A DNA stretch of 64,000 bases from JAOUJD01 sp963841815. GTDB lineage: Bacteria > Pseudomonadota > Gammaproteobacteria > Burkholderiales > Burkholderiaceae_F. Numbering within the stretch: position 1 is the stretch's first letter; every line of letters starts with the position of its first letter. The notes beneath the pieces are model-generated. The model saw nothing but the letters and a program-made list of their open reading frames with translations, was not told where the DNA came from and searched no databases. Of this stretch, positions 53,182 to 62,537 are shown in pieces. Where the stretch lies: positions 427,235 to 491,234 of the forward strand of contig CAWJEE010000027.1 in assembly GCA_963841815.1 (NCBI GenBank), read 5' to 3'. A program made the position numbers and the translations under genes.

Positions 53182-53230
53182 CCTCGCGAACACTTCATCG
53201 AACCAGACACGCCGCATCCAGGAGGGAATC

Positions 53231-54629
53231 ATGACCCGCACCGCCGCCATCACGCGCTCCGAGAAGCAGTTCGACTCGGGCGAATTCAAGGCCCTCCTCG
53301 CGCGCCGGATCGCGATTCCCACGGAGAGCCAGAACCCGGACCGCGCGCCGGTGCTCGCGCAGTACCTGCACGAGGAACTGCAGCCGGCGTTCGAGGCGAT
53401 GGGCTTCGAGTGCCGCACGCTGCCCAACCCGAAGGGCAAGGGCCCGTTCCTGCTACGCGCAGCGGATCGAGGACCCGAAGCTGCCAACGGTCTTCGGCTA
53501 CGGCCACGGCGACGTGATCCGCGGGCTCGAGCCGGAGTGGCTCGAGGGTCTGTCGCCGTGGATCCTGACCGAGCGCGAGGGTCGCTGGTACGGCCGCGGC
53601 ATCGCCGACAACAAGGGCCAGCACTCGGTCAACATGCAGGCGATGGCCAACGTGCTCGCCGAGCGGCGGCCGCCTCGGCTTCAACTCGAAGATGCTGATC
53701 GAGATGGGCGAGGAGACCGGCTCGCCGGGCCTGCGCGAGGTGTGCGACGCAGAACAGGGAACTGTTCAAGGCGGACCTGCTGATCGCCTCCGACGGCCCG
53801 CGCCTGCGCGCCGACCGGCCGACGATCTTCCTCGGCTCGCGCGGCAGCTTCAACTTCGACCTGACGATCGAGGCGCGCAAGGGCGGCGCACCACTCGGGC
53901 AACTGGGGCGGGCTGATCTCCAACCCCGGCCTGCAGCTCGCGCACGCGATCGCCAGCATCGCCGGGCCGACTGGACAGATCCGCGTGCCCGAGTGGGTGC
54001 CGCAGGAACTGCCGGCGTCCGTGCGCCGTGCCCTCGCCGACTGCGAAGTCGACGGCGGCGCCGACGGCCCGGCAATCGAGGCGTGGTGGGGCGAGCCGGG
54101 CCTGTCGCCCGCCGAGCGCGTGTTCGGCTGGTGCTCGTTCGAAGTGCTCGCCTACAAGACCGGCAACCCGGAGACACCGGTCAACGCGATCCCGCCGCGC
54201 GCGTGGGCGCGCTGCCAGCTGCGCTTCGTCGTCGGCATCGACGAAGCGCAGATCCTGCCGGCGCTGCGCCGTCACCTCGACCGCCAGGGCTTCCCGATGG
54301 TGAAGATCGCGGCGACGCGCGAGGAGATGTTCCACGCGACGCGCATCGATCCCGAGGACCCGTGGGTGCAGTGGGCGATGGCATCGCTCGCGCGCACCAG
54401 CGGCAAGAAGCCCGCGCTGCTGCCGAACCTGGGCGGCTCGCTGCCCAACGACATCTTCACCGACGTGCTGGGGCTGCGCACGGTGTGGGTGCCGCATTCG
54501 TATCCGGGCTGCTCGCAGCACGCGCCGAACGAGCACCTGCCGCCCGAGGTGCTGCGCGAGGCGCTCTCGGTGATGACCGGGTTGTACTGGGATCTGGGCG
54601 CGGGCAACACGCCCAAGCAAACGTCGTAG
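53231..54629 (+). CDS. M20-family metallopeptidase (several frameshifts)
   Basis: About 465 residues. This belongs to the ArgE/DapE/carboxypeptidase group that hydrolyses peptides or N-acyl amino acids with two metal ions. Seen: RRIAIPTESQNPDRAPVLAQ, GYGHGDVIRGLEPEW (metal His and Asp), YGRGIADNKGQHSVNM (Asp), MGEETGSPGLREVC (the catalytic Glu pair), and the dimerisation domain with GSRGSFNFDLTIEARKGG. The end has NLGGSLPNDIFTDVLGL and HAPNEHLPPEVL (last metal His). Frame shifts lie near 53,460, 53,675, 53,750 and 53,890. It sits right after the peptide importer, so it probably degrades imported peptides. Confidence 0.88.
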
Positions 54630-54642
54630 CGTCCGCCCGCGA

Positions 54643-54936
54643 TCACTCGCGGTACCCGGCCTCGCGCTGGTGCCGGACGGTCAGGATTTCGACCCGGGCA
54701 TTGCCGCTCTTCAGCCGATAGAGCGCGACGTACCCGGTGCGGCCCGAGGAAATCACGAGTTCGCGGATGTCGCCCCGCACCGGGCGCCCGATCAAGGGGT
54801 GCTCCCGCAGGATCCGCGTGGCGTCGACGATAGCGTGCGCCGCGCGTTCGGCGACGCCGGGATCGTGTTCCGCAAGGAAGTCGAACAGGCGGTCGAGATC
54901 GCTCAGCGCGCGCGCGGTGAAGCCGACGCTCGCCAT
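54643..54936 (-). CDS. ParE/RelE-family toxin
   Basis: 97 residues with the ParE fold: VGFTARALSDLDRLFDFLAE, ERAAHAIVDATRILREHPLI, GRPVRGDIRELVISSG, and TGYVALYRLKSGNARVEILT with a C-terminal VRHQREAGYRE. Such toxins attack gyrase or mRNA; which one applies here is not known. It begins six bases after the stop of the RHH antitoxin gene upstream, the usual antitoxin-first order. It is read against the M20 peptidase and ends 14 bases from it. Confidence 0.9.
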   Translation of the reverse strand: MASVGFTARALSDLDRLFDFLAEHDPGVAERAAHAIVDATRILREHPLIGRPVRGDIRELVISSGRTGYVALYRLKSGNARVEILTVRHQREAGYRE

Positions 54937-54942
54937 GGGGCG

Positions 54943-55287
54943 TTACGCGCGGCCGCGCGTGGATCGCGTCCTCGCCGCGACTTTCCCCGCGGCCTTGGCC
55001 GACCCGCGCGGCAGCGCCTTCGGGCGCGCAGCGGACCGCTTGCCGGCGGCGCGCGCGAACAGGTACGACGCGATGTCTTCCGCGGCATACAGGGCTCCGC
55101 CTGCATCCACCTCCGCGGCGGACGCCTCGGCGTCCTGGATGAACGCCTCGCGTGCTTCGGCAAGGCCGGCCTGGCGCTCGAGGGCTTCCACCATCCACGC
55201 GTGAGGTGTCTTCCCGGCCGCATCGGCGAGCGGCGCGATCCGTTCCTTCAGTTCGTCGGGCAGCTTGAGCGTGGTCGGCGTCGTCAT
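54943..55287 (-). CDS. RHH-type antitoxin with basic tail
   Basis: 114 residues. The ribbon-helix-helix region is TTLKLPDELKERIAPLADAA followed by GKTPHAWMVEALERQAGL, as in CopG/ParD antitoxins that bind DNA and neutralise ParE. The middle is Glu/Ala-rich (AFIQDAEASAAEVDAGG), the part expected to wrap the toxin. The C-terminal tail is strongly basic (RSAARPKALPRGSAKAAGKV), unusual for ParD and possibly an extra nucleic-acid contact. CAGGAG precedes the ATG. It probably represses its own operon. Confidence 0.85.
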   Translation of the reverse strand: MTTPTTLKLPDELKERIAPLADAAGKTPHAWMVEALERQAGLAEAREAFIQDAEASAAEVDAGGALYAAEDIASYLFARAAGKRSAARPKALPRGSAKAAGKVAARTRSTRGRA

Positions 55288-55387
55288 CGGGTGCTCCTGA
55301 TTTGGTAGTACGAAAGTAACACTCCAGGTCCCGTGCGGTCAACGCAGGCTTGCGGGATACTGCCGTCCTGCCATCGGAGGACCCTGC

Positions 55388-56584
55388 ATGAACGCCCGCC
55401 ACACCCCGCATTGCCAGCTCACCGACGTGCTCGACGCCGCCGAGTCGCTGCGCGCCACGCGCCACCAGCTGCACCGCAATCCGGAGCTGTCGTTCCGCGA
55501 GTCGGCGACGTCCGAACTCGTCGCCGCGCGCCTCGAAGGATGGGGCTGGACGGTCACGCGCAACGTCGGCGGCTACGGCGTGGTCGGCACGTTGAAGGTC
55601 GGAGACGGCCCGCGCGCGATCGCGATCCGCGCCGACATCGACGCGCTGCCGATCATCGAGGAGAGCGGCAAACCGTGGGCAAGCGAAGTCGCGGGCGTGA
55701 TGCACGCGTGCGGCCACGATGGCCACACGACCATGCTGCTCGGCGCCGCGCAGCGGATCGCGCGAACGCGCAATTTCTCCGGCACCGTGCACCTCGTGTT
55801 CCAGCCGGCCGAGGAAGCGGGCAAGGACAGCGGCGCGCAGCAGATGATCGCCGACGGCCTGTTCGAGCGCTTCCCGTGCGACGCCATCTTCGGCATGCAC
55901 AACCATCCGGGCGTCGCGACCGGCACCTTCCTGTTCGGCGCGGGACCGTTCATGTCGGCGTCGGACTCGGCGACGATCACGATCCACGGCCGCGGCGGCC
56001 ACGCGGCCCGGCCGCACCTGACGGTCGACCCGGTGGTGATCGCTGGCAGCCTGATCATGGCGCTGCAGACGGTCGTGTCGCGCAACATCGACCCGACGCA
56101 GACGGCGATCGTCACCATCGGCAGCGTGCACGCCGGCACCGCCAACAACGTGATTCCGGAGTCGGCCAAGCTGCTGCTGAGCATCCGCTCGTTCGACGAG
56201 GGCGTGCGCGCCAAGCTCGAGCAGCGCATCGCCGAGATCGTCAACGCCCAGGTGATGTGCTATGGCGGCAGCGCCGAGATCGAGTACGAGCGCGGCTATC
56301 CCGTGGTCGTCAACTCGGCCGCCGAGACCGAGTTCGCGCGGCAGGTCGCGGAGGAACTCGTCGGCCCGCAGCGCGTGGTCTTCCCGTGGGGCCCGACCAC
56401 CGGCAGCGAGGATTTCGCGTACTACCTGCAGCACAAGCCGGGCTGCTTCCTGCGGCTTGGCAACGGCGAACACAGCCCGATGGTGCACAACGCGAAGTAC
56501 GACTTCGACGACGCCAACCTGACGGTCGGCGCGGCGTACTGGACGCGGCTCGCGGAGCGGTTCCTGGGCCAGGACGCGAGCTGA
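55388..56584 (+). CDS. M20D amidohydrolase (hippurate-hydrolase-like)
   Basis: 398 residues of the M20D group that removes acyl groups from amino acids (hippurate, indole-acetyl-amino acid or N-acetyl forms). Key motifs are RHQLHRNPELSFRES, RADIDALPIIEESG, MHACGHDGHTTMLLG (metal Cys/His), FQPAEEAGKDSGAQQM (catalytic Glu), MHNHPG, and GSEDFAYYLQHKPG. The frame is intact and the ATG at 55388 gives the family start. Substrate not known. Its place after the peptide transporter and the M20 peptidase suggests a common catabolic role, though the TA pair divides them. Confidence 0.92.
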   Translation: MNARHTPHCQLTDVLDAAESLRATRHQLHRNPELSFRESATSELVAARLEGWGWTVTRNVGGYGVVGTLKVGDGPRAIAIRADIDALPIIEESGKPWASEVAGVMHACGHDGHTTMLLGAAQRIARTRNFSGTVHLVFQPAEEAGKDSGAQQMIADGLFERFPCDAIFGMHNHPGVATGTFLFGAGPFMSASDSATITIHGRGGHAARPHLTVDPVVIAGSLIMALQTVVSRNIDPTQTAIVTIGSVHAGTANNVIPESAKLLLSIRSFDEGVRAKLEQRIAEIVNAQVMCYGGSAEIEYERGYPVVVNSAAETEFARQVAEELVGPQRVVFPWGPTTGSEDFAYYLQHKPGCFLRLGNGEHSPMVHNAKYDFDDANLTVGAAYWTRLAERFLGQDAS

Positions 56585-56659
56585 GGGACAGCCCGCCTGG
56601 AGAGGACCGGCCGCCATTTCGCCATCGACCGCGCCGGGGCGCGAGCGCACTTCGCACCA

Positions 56660-56851
56660 TCATTCGTCGTCGCGCACCGGCAGCCCGCGCCGCCGCGCCC
56701 AGGCCTCCGCCTTGGCGATCGCGATGCGGATCGCCATGCCCTCTTCCATGCTTTCCGCCAGCAAGGCGTTGGCGATCTCGATCGCCTTCGAACGCGTCAC
56801 CTCGCTCAGGTGACGCATAGAGGTTGGGTAGTAATCCTCATTCCACGGCAT
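56660..56851 (-). CDS. Small conserved protein of unknown function
   Basis: 63 residues, MPWNEDYYPTSMRHLSEVTR then KAIEIANALLAESMEEGMAI and RIAIAKAEAWARRRGLP. I recognise the MPW-x-DYYP-SM-x-L start and the EG-AIRIAI-A-W end as a widespread small protein pattern, with no known function. Its 5' end overlaps the metallophosphoesterase stop by 14 bases, so it is co-transcribed with it. Confidence 0.75.
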   Translation of the reverse strand: MPWNEDYYPTSMRHLSEVTRSKAIEIANALLAESMEEGMAIRIAIAKAEAWARRRGLPVRDDE

Positions 56852-58016
56852 GCTGAGCTCCGCGATGCTGGTCCGCCGACCGCCCGCCGGCGGTCAGCCG
56901 CACCAACGTGAGCTCCGGCCGGGTGCCGAGCCGGACGGGCGGACCCCAGGTCCCCGTGCCCGCATTGACGTAGACCCACGTCCGCCCCTGTCTCGACAGC
57001 CCTTCCACGTGCGGCGCATGCACCAGCCGCACCGCGAGCGTCCACGGGAAGAACTGTCCGGCGTGCGTGTGGCCCGACAACTGCAGGTCGAAACCAGCGC
57101 GTTCGGCCAGCGGCGCAAGCCGGGGGTTGTGCGCGAGCAGGATCCGGGGCGCATCGGTGTGCGCGGGCCCACTCGCGAGTTCCGGCCGCGGCAGTTCCGG
57201 CGGCACCTCGAACTGCCCGGCCGGATCGGTGACGCCGCCGATGACAAGCCGTGCATCGCCCCGCTGCAGCACGCAATACTCGTTGCGCAGAACCCGGATG
57301 CCGAGTCGCCCGAAGTGTGCCGTCCACGCCTTCGCACCCGAGTAGTAGTCGTGATTGCCGAGCGCGAGCATCACGCCGTCGCGTGCGCGCAGTCGCGCGA
57401 GGGGCTCGACCGCGGTGGACAGCCGCTGCACCGGCCCGTCGACGATGTCGCCCGTCAGCGCGACGAGGTCCGGCGCAAGCCCGTTGGCGATTTCCACGAC
57501 GCGGCGCACGTAGGCGGCGCCGATGGTCGGTCCCACGTGCAGGTCGCTGATCTGCGCGATGGTGAAGCCTTCGAACGCCGCGGGCAGGCGGTCCATCAAG
57601 ATGTCGACTCGTCGCACCTGCGGCCCGCGGGCGGCGGCAAGCATGCCAGCGGCGAGCGCGACGAGCGAACCCCACCAGACCGCGGCCACGCCCCAATGGG
57701 CCAGGAGCGTCTCCAGCGCACCGCCGGCCAGCGCGCCGGCCACCAGCAGGGCGTCGCGCAGCAGGCCGAGCACCAGCACATACGTGAGCCAGCCCATGCA
57801 CAGGTAGCTCGCGGCGTGCAGCAGGTCGTCGGCGCGACGGTGGTTCTCCCGCCCGAAGACCCAGTAGACGACGGGCACCAGCCAGACGAGCGCGAACGGC
57901 AGCGCGAGCGCGAGCCGGGCCACGCCGGGCTCGGTCAGCCGCCACGCCGCATAGGCATAGCCGCCGCCGAGGATCGCGGTGAGCGACAGCACGAAGGGAC
58001 TGAAGACACGCTTCAT
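56838..58016 (-). CDS. Membrane-anchored metallophosphoesterase
   Basis: 392 residues. The first about 130 residues hold four membrane helices (SPFVLSLTAILGGGYAYAAW, LALALPFALVWLVPVVYWVF and two more). The catalytic domain has the calcineurin motifs: AQISDLHVGP (D-x-H), LTGDIVDGPVQ, LGNHDYYSG (GNHD), LSGHTHAGQFFP (GHTH) and a C-terminal barrel edge. Similar YaeI/YkuE-like enzymes hydrolyse UDP-sugar lipids or phosphodiesters; the substrate here is unknown. The ATG at 58016 overlaps the stop of the upstream mprF piece (ATGA). Confidence 0.9.
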   Translation of the reverse strand: MKRVFSPFVLSLTAILGGGYAYAAWRLTEPGVARLALALPFALVWLVPVVYWVFGRENHRRADDLLHAASYLCMGWLTYVLVLGLLRDALLVAGALAGGALETLLAHWGVAAVWWGSLVALAAGMLAAARGPQVRRVDILMDRLPAAFEGFTIAQISDLHVGPTIGAAYVRRVVEIANGLAPDLVALTGDIVDGPVQRLSTAVEPLARLRARDGVMLALGNHDYYSGAKAWTAHFGRLGIRVLRNEYCVLQRGDARLVIGGVTDPAGQFEVPPELPRPELASGPAHTDAPRILLAHNPRLAPLAERAGFDLQLSGHTHAGQFFPWTLAVRLVHAPHVEGLSRQGRTWVYVNAGTGTWGPPVRLGTRPELTLVRLTAGGRSADQHRGAQHAVE

Positions 58017-59177
58017 CGGGCACGTGCGCGGCGCTTGGTGACGATGTCGCCAAAGCCCCCCGCGATCAGCGCAGTGACGTCGAGCAGCACCGGGGCCAGG
58101 GCCAGCCCGCCGGGCGAGGCAAGGTAAAGCGGAGTCCACGTCGGACCGAACTTCGCCTTGTAGCGCCGCAGGCCCTCGAAGTTGTAGAAGTGCTCGGCGT
58201 GCTGGTAGATGAAGGCGCCGACCCGGGGCCACACTGCCGCGTCGGCGCGCGCCTCCAGACCGGCGAGCGGGGCCATGCCGAAGTTGAACCAGTGGTAGCC
58301 GTGGTCGCGCCCCCATGTGAACAGGCTCGAGAAGAGCAGGTCCATGGTCCCGTTGGGCGCCTCCGGACGATGCCGCATCAGGTCGACGGACAACTCCTCC
58401 CGTCCGGCGCCGAGCCACAGGTTGGCGAACGCGATCACGTCGTCTCCGTTCCGCACGATGGCCACGGGGAACCGGCTGAGGTACTTCGCGTCGAACGACG
58501 CGTTCGAGAAGCCTTTCTCGCTCGTCGCCTTGCGCTCCAGCCACGCGCGGGAAATCGCGTCGAGGGTCGGCAGCAGCGCGGCGACGCGATCCCGCTCCAC
58601 GATCTCGAACTGCAAGCCCAGGCGCCCCAGCTTCGCGCGCGCCTGCCGCAGGTCCCGGTGCGCCGGCGCATCGAGCGTGAATCCGCGCAGGTCGACGCGC
58701 GCCTCCTCGCCGAGCGGCGTCAGCGCCAGGCCCAGTTCCGCGCACAGCTGCCGGCGCTGCGGATGCACCTCGAAGAACACGCACCAGCCATCGTGCCGGT
58801 CGACGAGTTCCGCAAAGCGCCAGGCGAGCTCCCGCACGCTGGCCTCGGCACCGACCGGCTCCCCCATGGCGACCCAGCTGCGGCCCAGGCGTCCGTACAT
58901 CAGGAATGCGTCATCGGCATCGCTGAACAGCAGCGACTTGTCGCCGCGATAGACCAGGTTGGCGTAGGTCCGGGGAGAGCGTTCAACGATCGGGCGCGCG
59001 CGCTCGATCTGCGCCTGCGGCGTGGCGGGCCTGGCAGTGGCCGCGGGCCGGATCAGCCGGCGCAGCGCAAACACGACGAGGAGCGCGGCGGCGCCGATCA
59101 ACGCGCGCAGCGAACGCGAAGCCTCGGCCTGCCATGTGAACCGCCACCAGGCCTGCGCGGCCAGCGCCTCGTCGCAA
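58013..59177 (-). CDS. MprF-like lysyltransferase domain, 5' truncated
   Basis: The visible about 388 residues are the C-terminal part of a phosphatidylglycerol aminoacyl-transferase (LPG synthase, DUF2156 domain). This domain moves lysine or alanine from tRNA to phosphatidylglycerol and helps resist cationic peptides. Motifs are SPRTYANLVYRGDKSLLFSD, AFLMYGRLGRSWVAMGEPVG, GFSNASFDAKYLSRFPVAIV, MDLLFSSLFTWGRDHGYHWF and FYNFEGLRRYKAKFGPTWTP. Upstream is one helix (LRALIGAAALLVVFALRRL). The N-terminal flippase part, normally twelve or so helices, is missing: the protein-like sequence stops near 59,177, where the base composition changes. This is a break, not a real start. Confidence 0.82.
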
Positions 59178-59314
59178 ATGGCGTTAGCTTATCAGCTCAT
59201 GAGCTCATCAAGCTCGAGCAGCTATGTAACCAATGCGCCGCACCCGCCTTGCCGGCGAGGCAGGCAAGGGAGCGCCGCGCGTAACGACGTAGATGAGACT
59301 TTTTCAGCACACTG
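59178..59314. other. Junction between GC-rich and less GC-rich sequence
   Basis: No gene. The sequence changes from mprF coding DNA to a stretch with AGCTCATGAGCT (12-bp palindrome, 59194-59205), CTCGAG, and an inverted pair CCTTGCC/GGCAAGG. It then enters the 3' side of the cysN-like gene. I interpret this as the join of a chimeric contig. There is no integrase, direct repeat or tRNA to mark a natural insertion. Confidence 0.7.
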
Positions 59315-60551
59315 TTAGGGAATAACGCCGATACCGCATATCTGGCCGGCGCGTTCCAACGTAAAGCGGGCCAATCCGGGGATATTCGCCAGGTGTTCGA
59401 GAACCAGCGGCGCGCTGAATTTCAGTATTCACCTGACCGATTTCATGCTTTTTCAAGATACTCTCCGTGTCCGTCAGCACCTGTAATGACGATGTATCAA
59501 GACGCTGGACAAGGGACTGCAACGTTGCCTCGGCTTTTTGCGTGGCGCATCGCAACAACAACGTTTCATTGCCCCGCCACGGTGCATCCGCCAGCCAGAA
59601 CACGCTTGCCAGTGCCTGCGTCCGGGAAGAAACTTTTTCCCGCTGACCTGCCAGAACATCGCCCCGTTGCGGCGCGCTTCCTTCTTTAAACACTATGCCG
59701 ATATTCTCTCCGGCCCTGGCTTGGGATCGACGCCTCTCTGGCCAGGCAACAATCCGGCGGACGGTAAACTGCGCGCATGCGGGAAACGCCGCCACTTCCT
59801 GCCCCATACGCAAACACCCTGATTCCACCCGGCCGACGCATAACGGATGGCCGTCAAACTGATAAACATCCTGCACGGCAAATCGCAGGCGGTTTCCTGC
59901 TGGTTCCGAACTAAGCGCAAGCTCAGCCAAGAGCGCTCCCAGCGTCTTGCCGCGATACCAGGGCAAGTTTTTTGACCGGGTCAGGATATTATCGCCGTTG
60001 CGGGCGCTTGCCGGGATCACCGCGATCAAACCGCTCGTGGCAGTAGTACATAATGACCGGGCGTTAGCCGCAAGACGGTCAAATACGGTCCGTGAATAAC
60101 TGACGGTGTCCATCTTGTTTACCACCACGATAATATCCCGTATCCCTATGAGCCGGAGAATCGAAAAATGCCGGCGCGTCTGGTCCTGAATCCCCTCCCG
60201 CGCGTCGACGACCAACACCGCGGCATCTGCCTGCGTGGCGCCGGTCAGCATCCCGCGGATGAACTCCGCGTGGCCGGGCGTATCGATGATCACAAATTCC
60301 TTGCCGCGATAGCGGAACCGGCGCTGCGTGGTATCATGCGTTGCCAGGCGCTCACGCTCTTCCCGCAACTGATCCACTAAAAACGCCAGTTCCGCGTCCT
60401 TGCCCATCTGTTTTGCGAGATGCTCCAGTTCCCGTATTCGTTCATCCGGCAACGAACGAGTATCCAGAAGCAGCCGGCCGATCAGCGTTGATTTGCCGTG
60501 ATCCACATGCCCGGTTATCGCGATCTTGTACACGCGCCGCGGTATGCTCAT
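59315..60551 (-). CDS. CysN-like GTPase of sulfate adenylyltransferase (frameshift near the 3' end)
   Basis: About 412 residues, shorter than E. coli CysN (475). It is an EF-Tu-like GTPase: GHVDHGKSTLIGRLLLDT (P-loop), DTTQRRFRYRG, IIDTPGHAEFIRGMLTGA (G3), VVVNKMDTVSYS (G4) and VIPASARNGDN (G5), followed by barrel domains (RFAVQDVYQFDGHPLCVGRV). It would drive ATP-sulfurylase formation of APS with the upstream CysD-like protein. A shift near 59,420 separates the last 35 residues (APLVLEHLANIPGLARFTLE and on to IGVIP). The ATG at 60551 shares one base with the cysD stop; a GTG at 60554 is also possible. Base composition is lower in GC than all genes before 59,177. Confidence 0.87.
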
Positions 60552-61354
60552 CACATATACCCCAAGCTACGCAATTTCTGCATGGTATACAGGTCTTCCT
60601 TATCCTGTGCCCGGCCGCTGCGCTCGGCCTCGCGCGTGTGTTCCAGCTCGCGGACGATCTGCCCGACGGTGCGGGCCCGCGATACCACCGGCCGGCAGCA
60701 GCATTCACACCCGATGCTGCGATAACGTTTATTCTGTCGGGAAAAATACAGCGGCACAAGAGGAATACGCTCCCGCTGCACATAGCGCCACACATCGAGC
60801 TCAGTCCAATTCAGTAGAGGATGCACACGCATATGCTGCCCCGCCGCGGAGCCGGCCTGATACAGATCCCATACCTCGGCCGGCTGGGTTTCATACTGCC
60901 AGGCGAAAGAATCGTCGCGGGGAGAGAAAAAGCGTTCCTTGGCGCGGATGCCGTGTTCGTCGTGACGGATCGCCAACAGCAGAGACTTAAAGCCGGAACG
61001 CGCCACCGTCTGTTTGAGCGCTTCGGTTTTCAGGGCGTTGCAGCAGGCGAACTTTTCCCGTTCCGGCGACACGATCCCCTCGCGCAGCGCTGTTTCATTT
61101 TCGCTGATCAATAGGTTCAACTGCCACTTTTTCGCATACGCATCGCGGAATTCGTAAATCTCCTTAAACTTGCGCGCGGTGTCGATATGGATAACGGGGA
61201 ACGGGATGTTCCCGAGGAACGCTTTGCGCGCGATCCACACCATGCTCGTGGAATCCTTGCCCATGGACCACAGCAGCGCGCAATTGCGCTCCCGGGCATA
61301 CGCCTCGCGCATGATATAGATCGACTGCTGTTCCAATTGGCTTAAATAGTCCAT
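60551..61354 (-). CDS. CysD-like sulfate adenylyltransferase subunit 2
   Basis: 267 residues of the PAPS-reductase/ATP-sulfurylase family, shorter than the usual 300. The P-loop-like motif is LLWSMGKDSTSMVWIARKAF, then PFPVIHIDTARKFKEIYEFR, and EKFACCNALKTEALKQTV. The C-terminus has LLNWTELDVWRYVQRERIPL, VPLYFSRQ and RSIGCECC, as in CysD. It forms a heterodimer with the CysN-like protein to activate sulfate. In other bacteria such pairs serve either sulfur assimilation or sulfation of polysaccharides; context does not decide. GAGGAG precedes the ATG at 61354. Confidence 0.9.
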   Translation of the reverse strand: MDYLSQLEQQSIYIMREAYARERNCALLWSMGKDSTSMVWIARKAFLGNIPFPVIHIDTARKFKEIYEFRDAYAKKWQLNLLISENETALREGIVSPEREKFACCNALKTEALKQTVARSGFKSLLLAIRHDEHGIRAKERFFSPRDDSFAWQYETQPAEVWDLYQAGSAAGQHMRVHPLLNWTELDVWRYVQRERIPLVPLYFSRQNKRYRSIGCECCCRPVVSRARTVGQIVRELEHTREAERSGRAQDKEDLYTMQKLRSLGYM

Positions 61355-61380
61355 TGACGCTCCTCGCGGTCCGTGCATCT

Positions 61381-61386
61381 ATTATA
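61381..61386 (-). promoter_or_regulatory. -10 element of the cysD-like operon
   Basis: On the minus strand a perfect TATAAT, 27 bases before the cysD-like ATG. No good -35 is seen. This AT-rich 106-base spacer is divergent with the D-LDH promoter. Confidence 0.55.
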
Positions 61387-61437
61387 TACGAAAACCATCT
61401 AAATATAGGAAGACTTTGCTCCGGGGATGATTTGCAG

Positions 61438-61443
61438 TATGAT
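61438..61443 (+). promoter_or_regulatory. -10 element of the D-lactate dehydrogenase gene
   Basis: TATGAT (5 of 6) sits 18 bases before the ATG, which has AGAGG as ribosome binding site. The -35 is poor. Confidence 0.45.
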
Positions 61444-61460
61444 ATTGAGAGAGGCGCGTC

Positions 61461-62506
61461 ATGGATAAGAAAATAGCGTTTTTCGATGCAAAGCCGTACG
61501 ACCGTAAGTCATTCGACGAAGTCAACCGCGACTTTGGATTTAGCCTCGCGTATTTCGACGTGCATTTAAACCGCGATACTGCGGAACTGTCCGCGGGCTG
61601 CGACGCTGTGTGCGCTTTCGTCAACGACGTCATCGATAAGCCGGTTATCGACCACCTTGTCGAACACAACATCAACATCCTCGCCCTGCGCAGCGCGGGA
61701 TATAACAACGTGGACTTTCAAGGCGGCGTACGGCCGTTTGCACGTGGTGCGCGTGCCGGCGTATTCTCCCCAGGCCGTGGCCGAGCACGCCGTGGCTCTC
61801 ATGCTCTCCTTGAACCGTAAAATTCATAAAGCGTATTCCCGCACCCGCGATGCCAATTTTTCGCTCAACGGACTGCTCGGATTTGATATGCACGGAAAAA
61901 CCGCCGGCATTATCGGCACAGGCAAAATCGGCCGCTGCCTTATTTCCATCCTCAAAGGATTCGGCATGAATGTCTTGGCCTATGACCCCCATCCGGACAG
62001 CGCCTATGCCGCTGGAGCAGGAGTGAAATATGTGTCTCTGGATGAGCTGTATCAAGCAGCGGACATCATCTCCCTCCACTGCCCGCTTACTCCGGAAACC
62101 GAGCATATGATCAACGCGGCGAGCATCAGTCAGATGAAAGACGGCGTCATGATCATCAATACCGGCCGCGGCAAGCTTATCGACACGCGCGGCGCTTATC
62201 GAGGGACTCAAAAGCGGCAAAATCGGTTTTGCCGGATTGGATGTGTACGAGGAAGAAAACGAGTATTTTTTTGAAGACCGCTCCGCCGAACTGATCACCG
62301 ATGATGTACTCGCGCGGCTTTTAACATTCCCCAATGTGTTGATCACCTCGCATCAGGGTTTCTTCACCGCCGAGGCGCTGCACAATATCGCAAAGACTAC
62401 CTTGAATAACCTGAAGGAATTCTTCAGCGGCGGCTATCTACAGAATGAAATCTGCTACAAATGCGACAAAACCTGCCTTAAAAAACAGAAAAAGCGCTGC
62501 TTCTAA
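61461..62506 (+). CDS. D-2-hydroxyacid (D-lactate) dehydrogenase (two frameshifts)
   Basis: About 348 residues. The enzyme reduces 2-oxo acids, most likely pyruvate, to D-2-hydroxy acids with NADH. It starts MDKKIAFFDAKPYDRKSFDE, a typical LdhA/D-LDH N-terminus. ALRSAGYNNVDF holds the catalytic Arg region of the substrate domain, the nucleotide motif is TAGIIGTGKIGRCLISILKG (G-x-G-x-x-G), HCPLTPETEHMIN and VMIINTGRGKLIDT follow, and ITSHQGFFTAEAL has the catalytic His. Frame breaks lie near 61,720 and 62,185. The tail has CYKCDKTCLKKQKKRC, four Cys, unusual for D-LDH and possibly metal binding. Codon use fits the right-hand block. Confidence 0.9.
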
Positions 62507-62537
62507 CCATTTCACAATGCAGCATTGTGAAATGGTT
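62505..62537. repeat. REP-like palindrome, left copy
   Basis: AACCATTTCACAATG and CATTGTGAAATGGTT form a perfect 15-bp stem with a 3-base loop. It overlaps the D-LDH stop codon. Its sister copy lies at 63230-63262; the arms differ at two positions. Confidence 0.85.

Noticed and set aside
59194..59220. Cloning linker or attachment site at the junction (AGCTCATGAGCT, CTCGAG)
   Set aside because: No vector sequence, no second copy and no integrase; it could just be chance. Kept only as part of the junction note.
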